In this document: positions 1 to 11,082 of the stretch, one piece after another | Position numbering within the stretch: the first letter of the stretch is position 1 | Layout: each line of letters begins with the position of its first letter | NCBI RefSeq assembly: GCF_003286085.1 | Contig: NW_020825366.1 | Span: 372,001 to 436,000 of the forward strand | DNA length: 64,000 nucleotides | Source: Drosophila persimilis | Lineage: Eukaryota; Arthropoda; Insecta; Diptera; Drosophilidae | Direction of reading: 5' to 3' | Position numbers and translations under genes: made by a program | Notes under the pieces: generated by a model | Databases searched by the model: none | What the model saw: only the letters and a program-made list of their open reading frames with translations | Told to the model about the DNA's origin: nothing

Positions 1-1169
1 CCTGCATAGTTTCACTTACGGCACACGTATATATAGATTTTCGTGATTTTCGCAATCGCAGAGTGAATGGTGAAGACACGTGGAGTTACATAACTTCCAA
101 TTTTTCTCTATTATCTAATCATCCACTGTTTATTTGGATTAATAAATCCGAAGAGTGGCGTTAGCTGAACTACCCGAGGGAAAAGTGCAAATAAAGTGAA
201 ATTCTTGAAAGAAGCAAAGGGATAGGAGTACTGAAAAATCTTAATACAGCCAAGCCGGCCAACCAATCTACGGTATCAACTACTAAAACAACAAAGCTGA
301 CCGTTTGGGAGTTAGTGCAGTGCACATCCACGGCGGCAAAGTGAAGGCTGAACCGTTGAAGTTGGGCTAGCTCAATATCGGAAATCATTTACGGCTCGTG
401 AAAGACCAACCACCATACACCACTGCTGGATGTCCGAACTTCAGTTTGAACCTGCCGATCTCAAAAAAACCGGAGGACATAATCGTCACCAACCTACGAA
501 AATTTACAAAGGATTGAGTAATTAGGCTAGCCTAAACCACATTGCCTCAGAAACACTCTTGCTGTCAGCAGATTTGTGTTTATTTTGATTCCCGTGTTTC
601 TCAAGTTAAATTTCAAGTGCAAGTTCCCGTTTGCCTTTATCATTATCACATAAAAAATTATCACTATACGCTGCTGCTCTAAGAACCAGCTGTTTAGATC
701 CACATATTCATATCTCGTTTATCATTGTGTTGATTATTGTAGTAACTAAATAGCTTCCTCCAATGAGTAAATTTGTAAAGTAACTGAAGATTTTGATAAC
801 TGAGCAATATGAGTTTGGGATAATGTGTTTCTCTTTATATATATATATACATTTATACTGACCAACCTCTAAATTACACAGCGTATACAAATGAATCCGT
901 CAAAATCATCTTGGGCCCAACGATACACCGATGAGTTTAACCAATTACTGTGAGTACCACTTGTGGCTGAAACCACAATGCCTATACACCAATGCAGGCG
1001 TAAGTTTGTTAAAGTAAATATATATATACTGATTTGAAAGAATATTTCCCCCCTCAAATGCTCAAATAATTAAGTTTTTTGTTTGCTGATCCAAGAAGAA
1101 GGAAGTCTGTATATTTTTGTTTATTTGTAAATGTAAGGAATCGGATTATATCTGTAATTTATGTAAAAA
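1..1169. other. Unassigned AT-rich DNA
   Basis: I recognise no gene, LTR or RNA here. The stretch is AT-rich with a short TA run near 838-851. The open frames are all short (72 aa or less), on the minus strand, and without recognisable motifs. It may be decayed transposon or intergenic heterochromatin lying left of ISY copy A. Confidence 0.5.
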
Positions 1170-2298
1170 CGAGGGGGAACGTTGTGAGTTGCTGCGGACA
1201 CCGCAACTCTACGGTTATACCCGATACTAAGTCAGTATGGCTCTCCTCCGGCAGACGCCGCTAATATTTAACGACACGACAAAGAGTGCGTGCGAGAGAG
1301 ACAGAAAATCAGTCTGAGCGTGACGTCACGCGCTGCGTAGCCACTGCAAATTGATTTGTTTCCTTTCGCTATAAAAATGATCTGATCTGATCCAGATTCA
1401 GCAATCTGATAGATATGGTCGGTATCTATGATTCTGCGTTTTTAGTTTTCTCGAATCTGCAATATTGTGGATGCAACAGATTTTCGTCCTTTGTGGGGGC
1501 GGACGGGGGTGGGGCGAAATTTTAAGATATACGTTTTATAGTGAGATCTAACAGAAGTGCGGATACCAAATTTGGTTACTCTAGCTTTAATAGTCTCTGA
1601 GATTTGTGAATATCCCCAGATTTGCATTCTTTGCGGGGGCGGAAGGGGGTGTGGCGAAATTTTGAAACAAACTCGTCTCGGTCCGATATATTAGGAGTGT
1701 GGATACCAAATTTGGTTGCTCTAGCTTTTATAGTCTCTGAGATCTAGGCGCTAATGTTTTACTCTAAGCAAAGCCGCCTATACTACGTGTGTGTTAGAGA
1801 GAGACAGGGCGAGAAAAAATGAAATTGTTTTCTTGATGCTGGCTATAATAATAATACGATCCAATTCAGATTCCGCAGTGTATAAGATATGGTCATTCTC
1901 TACGATTCTGCGTTTTTGGTTTTATCTTATCTTTAAAATTGTGGATGCCACAGATTTTCGCCCTTTGTGGGGGCGGAAGTGGGCGGGGCAAAGTTTTGAA
2001 ATATTTTTGTAGCAGTGACATATCACAGAAGTCTGGATCCAAAACATCGTTGCTCTGGCTCTTATAGTCTTTGAGCATTAGGCGCTGAAGGGGACGGACA
2101 GACGGACAGACGGACGGACGGACAGACGGACAGACGGACGGACGGACAGACAGACATGGCTCAATCGACTCGGCTATTGATGCTGATCAAGAATATATAT
2201 ACTTTATGGGGTCGGAAACGATTCCTTCAGGACGTTACACACATCCATTTTCACCACAAATCTAATATACCCCAATACTCATTTTGAGTATCGGGTAT
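1170..2298 (+). mobile_element. ISY/DINE-1-type helentron-like element, copy A
   Basis: Non-coding rolling-circle-type element of 1.13 kb. It opens with CGAGGGGGAACG, then an imperfect hairpin (GAGTT..GCGG / CCGC..AACTC). Next comes the 13-bp subterminal repeat TATACCCGATACT, whose inverse AGTATCGGGTATA closes the element. Other landmarks are a GACGGACA-type microsatellite (about 2091-2155), a 'GATGCTGATCAAGAATATATATAC' block (shown here only as a landmark, about 2180-2203) and a terminal stem-loop ATACTCA/TGAGTAT. No target duplication is seen and both flanks are A-rich. Subterminal repeats, a GTCY-type microsatellite and a 3' stem-loop are the published hallmarks of DINE-1/mini-me/ISY elements. 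The subfamily name is my inference. Confidence 0.88.
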
Positions 2299-2622
2299 AA
2301 AAATATATATATCAATACAATCTCACATGGTTAGGGACCTTTAACATAAAAATAAAAGGAATTTGTAATCATGAGTATGTCTGCCTAAACTAAATATTAT
2401 CTCCGTCCGTCAAGTACTTATGCTTATCTCCCTCAAAATGCACTAGAAGATGTTGGATCTTTGAATTGGGACAACGCCCGAATGTAAACGCGTTTGTCAT
2501 GGTTGGGTGGGTAAAGATTAGGGACATATATCACCGCTGTTCCCTCCATCAGACAGAAGACGAACTACACTTTTTCTAAGCGTTTTCTAAATGCGTATCG
2601 GCGCAGAGTGGAAAGGATTTTT
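2299..2622. other. Unassigned spacer between inverted ISY copies
   Basis: A 324-bp single-copy stretch separates ISY A (plus) from ISY B (minus). It has no ORF of note and does not obviously continue the gag-pol relic cut by copy B. I see nothing recognisable in it. Confidence 0.5.
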
Positions 2623-3743
2623 ATACCCGATACTCAAAATGAGTATTGGGGTATATTAGATTTGTGGTAAAAGTGGATGTGTGTAACGTCCAGAAGGAAT
2701 CGTTTGCGACCCCATAAAGTATATATATTCTTGATCAGCATCAATAGCCGAGTCGATTGAGCCATGTCTGTCTGTCCGTCTGTCCGTCTGTCCGTCCGTC
2801 CGTCTGTCCGTCTGTCCGTCCCCTTCAGCGCCTAATGCTCAAAGACTATAAGAGCTAGAGCAACGATGTTTTGGATCCAGACTTCTGTGATATGTCACTG
2901 CTACAAAAATATTTCAAAACTTTGCCCCGCCCACTTCCGCCCCCACAAAGGGCGAAAATCTGTGGCATCCACAATTTTAAAGATAAGATAAAACCAAAAA
3001 CGCAGAATCGTAGAGAATGACCATATCTTTTATGCTGCAGAATCTGAATTGGATCGTATTATTATTATAGCCAGCATCAAGAAAACAATTTCATTTTTTC
3101 TCGCCCTGTCTCTCTCTAACACACACGTAGCATAGGCGGCTTTGCTTAGAGTAAAACATTAGCGCCTAGATCTCAGAGACTATAAAAGCTAGAGCAACCA
3201 AATTTGGTATCCACACTCCTAATATATCGGACCGAGACGAGTTTGTTTCAAAATTTCGCCACACCCCCTTCCGCCCCCGCAAAGGATGCAAATCTGGGGA
3301 TATTCACAAATCTCAGAGAATATTAAGGCTAGAGTAACCAAATTTAGTGTCCGTACTCCTGTTAGATCTCACTATAAAACGTATATCTCAAAATTTCGCC
3401 CCACCCCCTTCCGCCCCCACAAAGGACGAAAATCTGTTGCATCCACAATATTGCAGATTTGAGAAAACTAAAAACGCAGAATCATAGATAATGACCATAT
3501 CTATCAGATTGGTGAATCTGGATCAGATCAGATCATTTTTATAGCCAAAAGGAACAAATCAATTTGAAGTGGCTACGCAGCGCCCGACGTCACGCTCAGA
3601 CTGATTTTCTGTCTCTCTCGCACGCACTCTTTGTCGTGTCGTTAAATATTAGCGGCGTCTGCCGGAGGAGAGCCATACTGACTTAGTATCGGGTATAACC
3701 GTAGAGTTGCGGTGTCCGCAGCAACTCACAACGTTCCCCCTCG
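2623..3743 (-). mobile_element. ISY/DINE-1-type element, copy B
   Basis: Full-length reverse-orientation copy with both subterminal repeats and a GTCC/GTCT microsatellite at about 2767-2822. Its 5' end lies inside the reverse transcriptase coding region of the gag-pol relic at 3744-5687. The pol frame runs into ISY sequence at 3743, so the insertion postdates that element. With copy A it forms an inverted pair; both share the unusual TTATCTTATCTTT variant. Confidence 0.87.
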
Positions 3744-4908
3744 TTTTATATTGATATAACGGTCGGTTAGGCACTGTAAATGCAGTGTACTGTCGCGATT
3801 GTTCATCCAACGGGATTTGCCAAAATGCGTGTTTGATGTCTAATCCAGTGATGTAACGAGCGGGTGGTAACCGACTTAGAATACCATCAATATGTGGTAA
3901 CGGATATGCATTCCGTCTTGTAACCTTGTTCACTTCTCTTGAATCGAGACACAGTCTATATTTTTCGCCTTTCTTTACCAAAACGCAATTACTGCTCCAG
4001 GGACTAGTCGACTCCTCTATAACATCGAGCGCAAGCATATTGTCCAACTCGGCAAACATCAATTTCTCAATGGCTGGTGATACCGGCCAATGTCGTTGCT
4101 TTACGGGAATAGCTGCTCCAACATCTATAGAGTGTGTGGCTAAACTGGTACGGCCTAATCCTTCAGTAGCGAAAGATGGAAAACAACCTATCACTTTATC
4201 TAAGCGAATTCTCTCGTCTGCTGTCAATTTATGTAGGTTCGGTGGTTCTTCGACGTCATCCGTACCTCCAACATCTAATTCAGATACCTCTGCAGTGTGT
4301 GTGATTTTATCTAAAAGTCCAAATTTTTGCCAGAAGTCTATCCCCAAATAGACGTCTTGCTTGAGTTCAGGAATAAGAAACATTTCTAGGGCAGACCTAG
4401 ACCTAGTGCATCCACGGTAATTAATTTGTGTTACCAGCTTGCCTATAACCTTACTTACAGTATCGTAAGCCGTTCGTATTGCTCCTGAACACTTTTTAAC
4501 CTTGCAATGCGCCAACATTTCTTTCGCGGCTGAGCCTCCAATACAACTGATTGTGGCCCCCTAATCCAACAAAGCTATGTAATCACTGCCTTCAATGGTG
4601 ACATTGGTATACAGCCTGTTATCCGAGCTAAGAAATATAGCTGAAACAAACTTGTTCTTATTCTTGCGAACCATCTTCCAAAATTGTCTTAAACTTTTAG
4701 TTGAACGTTTGGGCTTTCTTACAAATTTAAAACTATCTATCTTATCAAAAATTTTCTTACGCGCTGTAATATAATTTGCTTCCCTTTCAGGTAAAGGAGT
4801 AAATGAATAATGATATGCCGTAGGCAGGGTTTCCTCTACTGTTTGTGAGCTGATCTTAGGCTCCCTTAAACTTTGGTCTTTCGTTAAACTAGTAGGTGAT
4901 TCTTGCAA
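3744..4908 (-). pseudogene. Ty3/gypsy pol fragment: protease and N-terminal RT, cut by ISY B
   Basis: Reverse-strand reading frame with two open parts, 4561-4908 and 3744-4518, in the same frame and separated by one in-frame TAG at 4561-4563. The upstream part ends at the aspartic protease active site: ALLD, then the stop, then GATISC. The stop therefore sits inside the catalytic triplet. The downstream part carries the protease C-terminus, a linker and the first RT blocks (LCLDSREVNK, YITGLDIKHAFWQIPL, FTVPNRPLYQY). It then runs straight into ISY B, so the YxDD block, RNase H and integrase are absent. The clade is uncertain; the RT wording feels Osvaldo- or mdg3-like. It pairs with the gag relic at 4909-5687. 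Confidence 0.8.
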
Positions 4909-5687
4909 ACTTTTTTCTAAGGATGTGTCTGCTTGTTGTTGTTTAACACAACCTTCTGCAGGTTTCCCGGAGGCTTACATTTGACACATACCGGCTTGTA
5001 AGTATATTTTGTTCCACACCCGTAGCAAAAGATCTTACGAGGACCTACACAATCGTCAAATTTATGACCTTTGTTGTCACAGTTCTAGAAAGTTGGAACT
5101 GTCTGTGAAGTACGACGTTGTATTTGACACACTTCATTATGCTCGACCAAGTCATCGAATAGCTGCTCGCTATCGTCTGGACCTGACAATTCCAATACGT
5201 ATGAGCGAAGAGTCCTTTGCTTGACCGATTTTATATCGTTATAAAACTGCTCGTGCTTACGTACCTCTCGTCGTAATAGCGATCTGTTGGCAATCTTTAA
5301 GTGAAGAAGCTCGGGGTGAAGAGTGGGCTTGGAATTTCTAATAAGTAGATTCACAACATCTTTTTCTGTAACCGAATTTTGAAGCCTATCCACGAGATCT
5401 TCGATAGCATATTGAAAGTCATCGAAGGATTCGTTTTCGCCCTGACGACTTGTCCTAATCTTTTCCCAGATATCATAGTCGGTCTCAACATCTTCAAATC
5501 TTCGTCTAAACTCTATACAAAACGTATACCAATTAAAGTTTGGGTAAGTTCGATGGAATTTCCAGTACCAATCACTAGATTTTCCCGCGAATAAAAGATA
5601 GAAGTGATCACAAAGCAATTGATAATTGTTATAAAGATTTTGTTGCGTTAGAGAACGTACTCGATAAATAAACTCATCCATCCTCAT
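4909..5687 (-). pseudogene. Ty3/gypsy gag relic with CCHC knuckle disrupted
   Basis: ORF of 200 aa (5085-5687) starting MRMDEFIYRV. It has the retrotransposon gag core: KSSDWYWKFHRTYP, FCIEFRRRFEDVETDYDIW, and SFDDFQYAIEDLVDRL. Its stop (TAG, 5085-5087) falls in the nucleocapsid. The residue before the stop is Phe where the first knuckle cysteine is expected. Immediately after it the same frame reads NCDNKGHKFDDC, followed by a second Cys cluster (FCYGCG, VCVKC). The Cys-rich region is thus present but separated from gag by substitutions. Further stops lie between it and the pol frame. This is the same element as the pol fragment at 3744-4908. Confidence 0.78.
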
Positions 5688-5693
5688 GAAAAT

Positions 5694-5829
5694 TAAATAA
5701 CTGCGGTAGCGGATTGCGTTTTTAAAAAGTTTTTATTTAACTTCTAAGTTCACAGATATAGATTTAAGTTGAGGGTCACAAAGGATTCCGGACAAAGGGT
5801 TTGCGCGATCTTCTAGATCAAGACTCCCC
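5694..5829 (-). repeat. Possible short LTR or LTR remnant of the env-bearing gypsy element
   Basis: On the minus strand a purine tract (GGGGGG) just after env is followed by AGTCTTGATC, and about 135 bp later the sequence reads TTATTTAATT. AGT...AATT-type ends are usual for gypsy-group LTRs next to a polypurine tract. The length is short for an LTR, so it may be internally deleted. No second LTR copy was found. Confidence 0.4.
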
Positions 5830-5835
5830 CCATTC

Positions 5836-7182
5836 TTAAATGTTTCGTCCCGATACATTTTGAAGTTCTGATAGAGCTCTAATTTCTTCTGACAGTATTT
5901 GATTGCTGCTTTCCACTATTTCTTCTGACGGTATTCTTATTGATTTAATAAGTACAAATTTGGTTAATTTATAGCCGAAGTAAAATAACATTATCAATAT
6001 CAAAATGATTAAAAATAATGTTGTTAATGGGAAGGCCGTATTACCTAATGTTATAACGGGACTTAAAATATTAACATTATCAAAAGAAAATTGCTTATCA
6101 TTCGATTGTATATAATCAACTAATTCAAAATCGCTATATCTATGATGCGATATATATCTTAGAATTTTACCCTTATCATGGGTTATATTATTTATTAAAA
6201 TTGTGTGGTTGAATATAAGGAGATACGAACCTAACAAAGTAGTATTGTCTACGATATTTTTGCCTGAAACTAATATGGGACCATCCTGAATGATGTCTAT
6301 TTCTTTGTTTTTTTCCCTTTTTTTAGTGCAGTTGGCTTTAAAGCCATTAAGTAAATTGGTGAAACAGGTCTTCTTTAAATTTATTTGTGCGTAATTGTTA
6401 AAAGTTTCACTTTTAAAATTATTCATTAAATAGTATTTCTCCTTACATTCACAAACTTTTTCACTTATAACTAACATTCCATCATTTTGTGAGATGGCTC
6501 TTGCATGGTAAAACTTTCAAATACCTTTAATTTGAGGATATTTTATGTAAATGATTATTAAATCTGCATTTCGAATTATTTTAACCGTTGCAATGTCCAG
6601 CAGATCAGATAGTTCAACAGGATGTTTTTCATGCTTATAAATGTCCTCTATTTCGTTTTTATTTAAAATTTTTGTATTGAAAATGTTTACTTTTAAGAGT
6701 GTTATGGTATCAACTAAATTTAGTAGGTCAAAAGTTATTAATTTTAAACGATGCTTTCTCAGTATCGTTTTTATTGAAGATGACATTTTTTAATGAATTG
6801 ATAGCAATTCAATTTCTTTGAAAAATTTGGAATTTATTACAAACTGTTTATTATTATTTTCAGTTAATTCATTCACTTTATTTTGTATTTTCAAAAAGTC
6901 GTCATGATCAGGGCTGCTTGCTATCCATTTCCAAATGGTACCTAATTCATTAATTCCCCTTTCATTCCGTTTTGGAACTAATTCTGAAATCATTAATTTT
7001 AATAGACTTAAGTCCATTGATATTTCCCACTCATCGTCTGAATTAATTGATTTGTTGACATATTTGGATTCTATATCAATTATCTCTCTATAAAAACTAT
7101 AAAAAATTAGTAATATGGAAAAGTTCAGCGTATGTTTCATAAGTGTAAACGTCTCTGACGTCGTTGAGCAATAGATAGTCAC
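5836..7182 (-). pseudogene. Envelope-like gene of a gypsy-group element, broken into three frames
   Basis: Three consecutive reverse-strand ORFs (6790-7182, 6517-6786, 5836-6477) together cover an errantivirus-type envelope gene. The first has a hydrophobic start (LNFSILLIFYSFY) and a basic cleavage-like site KRNERG followed by INELGTIWKW. The last carries Cys residues in the ectodomain and, near its end, a single strongly hydrophobic span TTLFLIILILIMLFYFGY with a short cytoplasmic tail. Frame changes near 6787 and 6480-6516 and internal stops make it non-functional. The gene lies 30 bp downstream of the integrase fragment (7212-7814), the usual gypsy order. Confidence 0.75.
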
Positions 7183-7211
7183 TATGCGTATAGTCGATTA
7201 ATAAAAAATAT

Positions 7212-7814
7212 TTAATATTTAATGTTATCTTTATGTATAATTCTGTTTCTATTGTTGATTATAATTTTATTCGGTCGATTTTCCTTATCTACCTGCTTTT
7301 TGTATCGGGATTGAAGTTTATTTCTTTCCCCGAATTTCTTTTCATAAACTACTTCTCCTATTTTATAATCTTTTTCTCTTCTATCTTTGTTATGTAGCTT
7401 AAGCATTTTGGTCTGAGCTTCTTTAAGTAATATTGGATTGTTTTTGTGCTCTATTTTGTTATATAATATGTCATATGGCATTTGATTGGTCGTTGAATGT
7501 ATCGTCAGGTTATATTTCAGTGCCGCCCTTATTATTATTTCTGAATAATCTGTTAGATTTAGTTCATCCTTGATGCACCGCGCTATTTCTGTTAGTGTGG
7601 AATGTACGCTTTCTACCTGACCATTTGAGGTGCTGTGTCTGGGATCAGCATAATAAATAGTTAAGTTACTTCTTTGTATGAATGATCTAAATTGTGCTGA
7701 AGTAAAGCTTGGTTCGTTGTCAGTCATTAATGATGTTGCTAACGGAAAGTGTTGCAAAATTTCCATTACCTTATTTTCAGTGTTTAATTTACTTTGAATT
7801 TCCTTGACCACCAC
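7212..7814 (-). pseudogene. Gypsy-group integrase C-terminal part
   Basis: ORF of 200 aa without the integrase N-terminus. It holds the second catalytic Asp (LMTDNEPSF) and the Glu (SNGQVESVHSTL) of the DDE core, followed by a Lys-rich C-terminal domain ending RNRIIHKDNIKY. The zinc-binding HHCC region, the first Asp and all of RT are missing upstream. The sequence at 7815-8000 belongs to something else. The fragment belongs with the env relic at 5836-7182 and differs clearly from the second gypsy element at 8.0-18.1 kb. Confidence 0.75.
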
Positions 7815-7854
7815 TTTTCGTCTAGTCCTCTATGGGCTCTGCAATGTGTTTCTT

Positions 7855-7890
7855 CTATAATTATAGCTTTATATATAGCTATAATTATAG
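7855..7890. repeat. Perfect AT-rich inverted repeat
   Basis: Arms CTATAATTATAGC (7855-7867) and its inverse (7878-7890) enclose a 10-bp AT loop. It sits in an unassigned stretch (7815-7993) between two gypsy relics and could mark the end of another small element. Confidence 0.5.
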
Positions 7891-7993
7891 CGGATAAAGC
7901 TTGATCATTTGAAAGATCACTAGGGGGTCTCACGAGACGATAGAAGATAACCAATTCCCTATATTTTTGTGCTGGCTACTACACCACAGATAT

Positions 7994-10017
7994 TTATACA
8001 AGACCTGCTCGACGAATAATTATCTGAAGAACTTGATGCAGCCATACATCCCAATCTGATTTGTCAGCTGAGATGTATGAGCGTATGAACTCGTTAAATG
8101 TTCTGTGGCTTCGCTCCACGGTTCCTACAGTCTGGTGGTGATGTGCAGTAGAAGTTATGTTTTTGATGTTTAGATTTTTACATAAGTCTTCAATTATTGA
8201 ATTTTTATATTCTGTTCCCATGTCCGTAATGAACGTCTTCGTCTTTTTGTTATGCCTGTATGTCCTCCTTGTATGGGATCATCATGTAATGTAGACAGTA
8301 TTGCTTCTTTTTCTTTTTCATTTTTAATTAGGGTCACCGGGTTGAGTAGCGCTACTCTTATTGTTCGTAATATTTTATTGCCCATATTTTTAAAATTATC
8401 TATTGAAATGTATTCAAAGATATTTTCCCACGGTGCCACTTTGAGTTGGCTGATTTTTTGTTTACCGGCTTGCGTTTCAAGCCTTTGGAAAAACTGACCT
8501 AAGTCAAGGGTTCCATTAGTATACAAATCGCTAACATCATATCTTGCAGTAATTTTTTTTCCATGTTTGAAAAAACATAAATTATTATTTACATGCAAGG
8601 TCACTACTTTACGTACTTCGTCATTGTTGATGACTTCATATACGTTGGGCTTTGAAGCTTTTGTTAGAGATTGCCTAGGCAATTCTATTTGTTTTTTTCC
8701 TGCGCAGGATTTCTGTCTACTCTGTTGCCTGGTAGTGACTTTCAGGACTTTATTCGTTTTTTGTATGTTTTTCAGGTCTGTGATGGTTATTCTTGATAAC
8801 GCATCTGCTACATGATTATCTTTACCCTTTAGATACTCGACTGTAAAGTCGTATTCTTCTAATTCGAGCCGCATGCGTGTGAGTTTTGAGCTGGGATTTA
8901 CTGTAAAGTGTTTACCATAGATATATGGTCGAAAATGGGTAATTGCCCAATGAATTGCTGCTAATTCCTGTTCTGTAGTACTTTTGTTACTTTCACCTTT
9001 TGTGAATGAACGTGATGCATATGCTAATGGGAGTTGGAGTCCGTTATGGTTTTGAGTTAAAACCGCTCCACATGCTTGTTTACTAGCATCGGTGATTATG
9101 CAAAATTCTTTCTGAAAATCTGGGTACTGTAACAGAGTGGGTTCCATAAGTTTATCTTTTAAATATGGGAATGCATTTTGACATTCAGTTGACCACTCAA
9201 AGGGGACATTCTTTTTACATAATCTAGTTATGTGCCGGGAATAGTCGGCGAAGTTTTTAATAAAACGTCTATAATAATTGCAAAATGCAATAAATCGTCT
9301 AGCGCTGTCCGCATCATGTGGGACTGGATAGTTTTTGATGACGTCATATTTCTTGTCATCTGGCAAGATTCCTTTATCTGTGCATTTATGACCAAGAAAG
9401 GTCACTTCATGCATAAAAAATGAACATTTTTGTGGATGTAATTTTAGGTTGTGTTTCCTACATATCTCAAAAATATCTGTTAAGTTTTTAAGAATATGTT
9501 TTTCGGAACAACCCATGACTATTAGATCGTCCATATACAGGAAGGCTTGCGAAGCTTCAAGTCCAGAGAATGCTATAGTCATCATTCTTTGAAATGAATT
9601 CGGCGCTATTTTTAAACCAAATGGTAGTCGCGTGAAGCGATATGAGCCATTGCTCGTTGAAAAAGACGTTATATTTCGCGAACTTTCTTCTAGTTCGATT
9701 TGATGAAAACCTGACATTAAGTCAAGGCATGAGAAATACTTTGCTCTACCTAGTTGATCCAAAATGTCATCAATTCTAGGTAGTGGAAATTTGTCGGCCA
9801 GGAGTTTTTTGTTTATTTGACGATAGTCAACTACTAATCGCCATTTCTTTTGTTCTGAACCCGGAAGGGCTTTCTTTGGGACAAGTAGAAGTGGGCTGTT
9901 GTATTCTGATACGGATGGTTCGACAATATTGTCGTTGATTAATTTTCCTACTTGTTTTTTAATTTCCTCAACTTGGCTATGCGGACTTCGATAGTTCTTT
10001 ATATTTAGGTTCGTCAT
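7994..10017 (-). pseudogene. Second gypsy element: RT, RNase H and deleted integrase
   Basis: The ORF at 8194-10017 (607 aa) contains the RT core (RLVVDYRQINKKL, YFSCLDLMSGFHQIEL, RLPFGLKIAPNSFQ, FLYMDDLIVMG) and RNase H (FCIITDASKQACGAVL, HVADALSRI). In RNase H, the block between GKHFTV and NPSSKLTR is missing, which removes the conserved DH-containing motif. The integrase begins (DDPIQGGHTGITK) and then jumps, with a frame change near 8235, to its late core in the overlapping ORF 7994-8221 (MGTEYKNSIIED, HHQTVGTVERSHRTF). The HHCC remainder and the first catalytic Asp are therefore deleted. The 3' end degenerates near 8000. Confidence 0.82.
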
Positions 10018-10151
10018 CCCTCAATCTCAATTTCTGTTTATAAAAATTATTTGTTGTGATTGATTCGGTTTCAAGCCCGAATACGTCACTAAAATTGGTG
10101 CATAGTTTAGTTAATTGCTTCTTGAATTGTACTGGGAAATTTTTGCTTAAT

Positions 10152-10808
10152 TCAGCTGACAGTTTTTTCTCGGATTTTTTGAGTAGTTTGAATTACCTTG
10201 TAATTCGAAAGTGGTTCATATTGTATGTTATTTATATGTACTAATTGGTTGGTACTGGTTGTATTCAGCAATCGGACAAATGTATTCTTTTTTGAAGTTA
10301 TTGTATTTGCTACATAAATACCAGGTTGAATTTCCTGGTTTGGGATCAATATGGTTTCTATATCGGACGTTAATTCTATTTTTCTGACAACTTGTGATCT
10401 TGCTGGTAGAAGAATTGTATTGTTACCAGAACTGTATGTTATTGGAACATAAATTTTAATTTTTATATTATTTGGTCGTATTATTAACCAATCCTCTGCA
10501 GGTTTTAAGTCTATTAGGCAGTTTAATTCTTTTATGAAATCAATGCCTATTATTCCATCACACGGAATTGCAAAATTTTGATTAACTAAATGGAAATTGT
10601 GTGGAATTATGTACTTATCCGTCTGTAGCTCTATTAGGGTAAGGCCTTGGGATGTTATTATACCCTCCCCTATTCCTTGAATATCTATTTTATTTTTTGT
10701 TTGAATGTCGTTAAAGACATCTGAATTTGCTTTTAATAGTGATATATTGGCACCTGTATCTATAAGGAATGTAAGTTGTTTTCCTGTTTTAGAATTGAGG
10801 AATGCCAC
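10152..10808 (-). pseudogene. Second gypsy element: protease region of pol
   Basis: ORF of 218 aa that opens near the retroviral-type aspartic protease motif LIDTGANISLL (residues about 15-25) and continues with the flap/C-terminal block DGIIGIDFIKEL. It ends in the linker towards RT. The reading frame shifts at about 10150-10190 and again near 10017, where the RT frame begins, so gag-pol can no longer be read through. The catalytic DTG itself is intact. Confidence 0.75.
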
Positions 10809-10852
10809 GAATATATTGAGATTGAGGTTGATTGTGTGAACCGCTGGATTTT

Positions 10853-11000
10853 TTAATTTAGTGTATCTAAAGGATCTTGGGAGTTTCCCGAAGCTGTCTG
10901 GGTAACACGAACATTTTTCTGTCGTGTGTTTCCATTGCTATTGTATCTTTGGTTGTTATAGGTTCCACCGTTATTACGGTTATTGTTATTGTTATTATAA
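10853..11000 (-). pseudogene. Second gypsy element: Asn-rich Gag C-terminus
   Basis: A reverse-strand frame of about 49 codons rich in Asn and Arg (NNNNNNRNNGGTYNN) ends at a TAA at 10853-10855, just before the protease frame. Position and composition fit a gypsy Gag tail. The upstream part lies beyond the LINE and ISY C, at 16605-17457. Confidence 0.6.
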
Positions 11001-11082
11001 TTATTTTTTATTTATTTATTTATTTAATTAACAATTATCTGTTAATAATGGTACTTAGTTACTAAAGGCGGAAAAAGATAAG

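Noticed and set aside
2091..2155. Regular GACGGACA repeats resembling a CRISPR-like array
   Set aside because: It is the internal microsatellite of ISY, without spacers, and the genome is eukaryotic.
3926..4351. Plus-strand ORF of 141 aa
   Set aside because: Antisense shadow of the pol fragment; no motif of its own.
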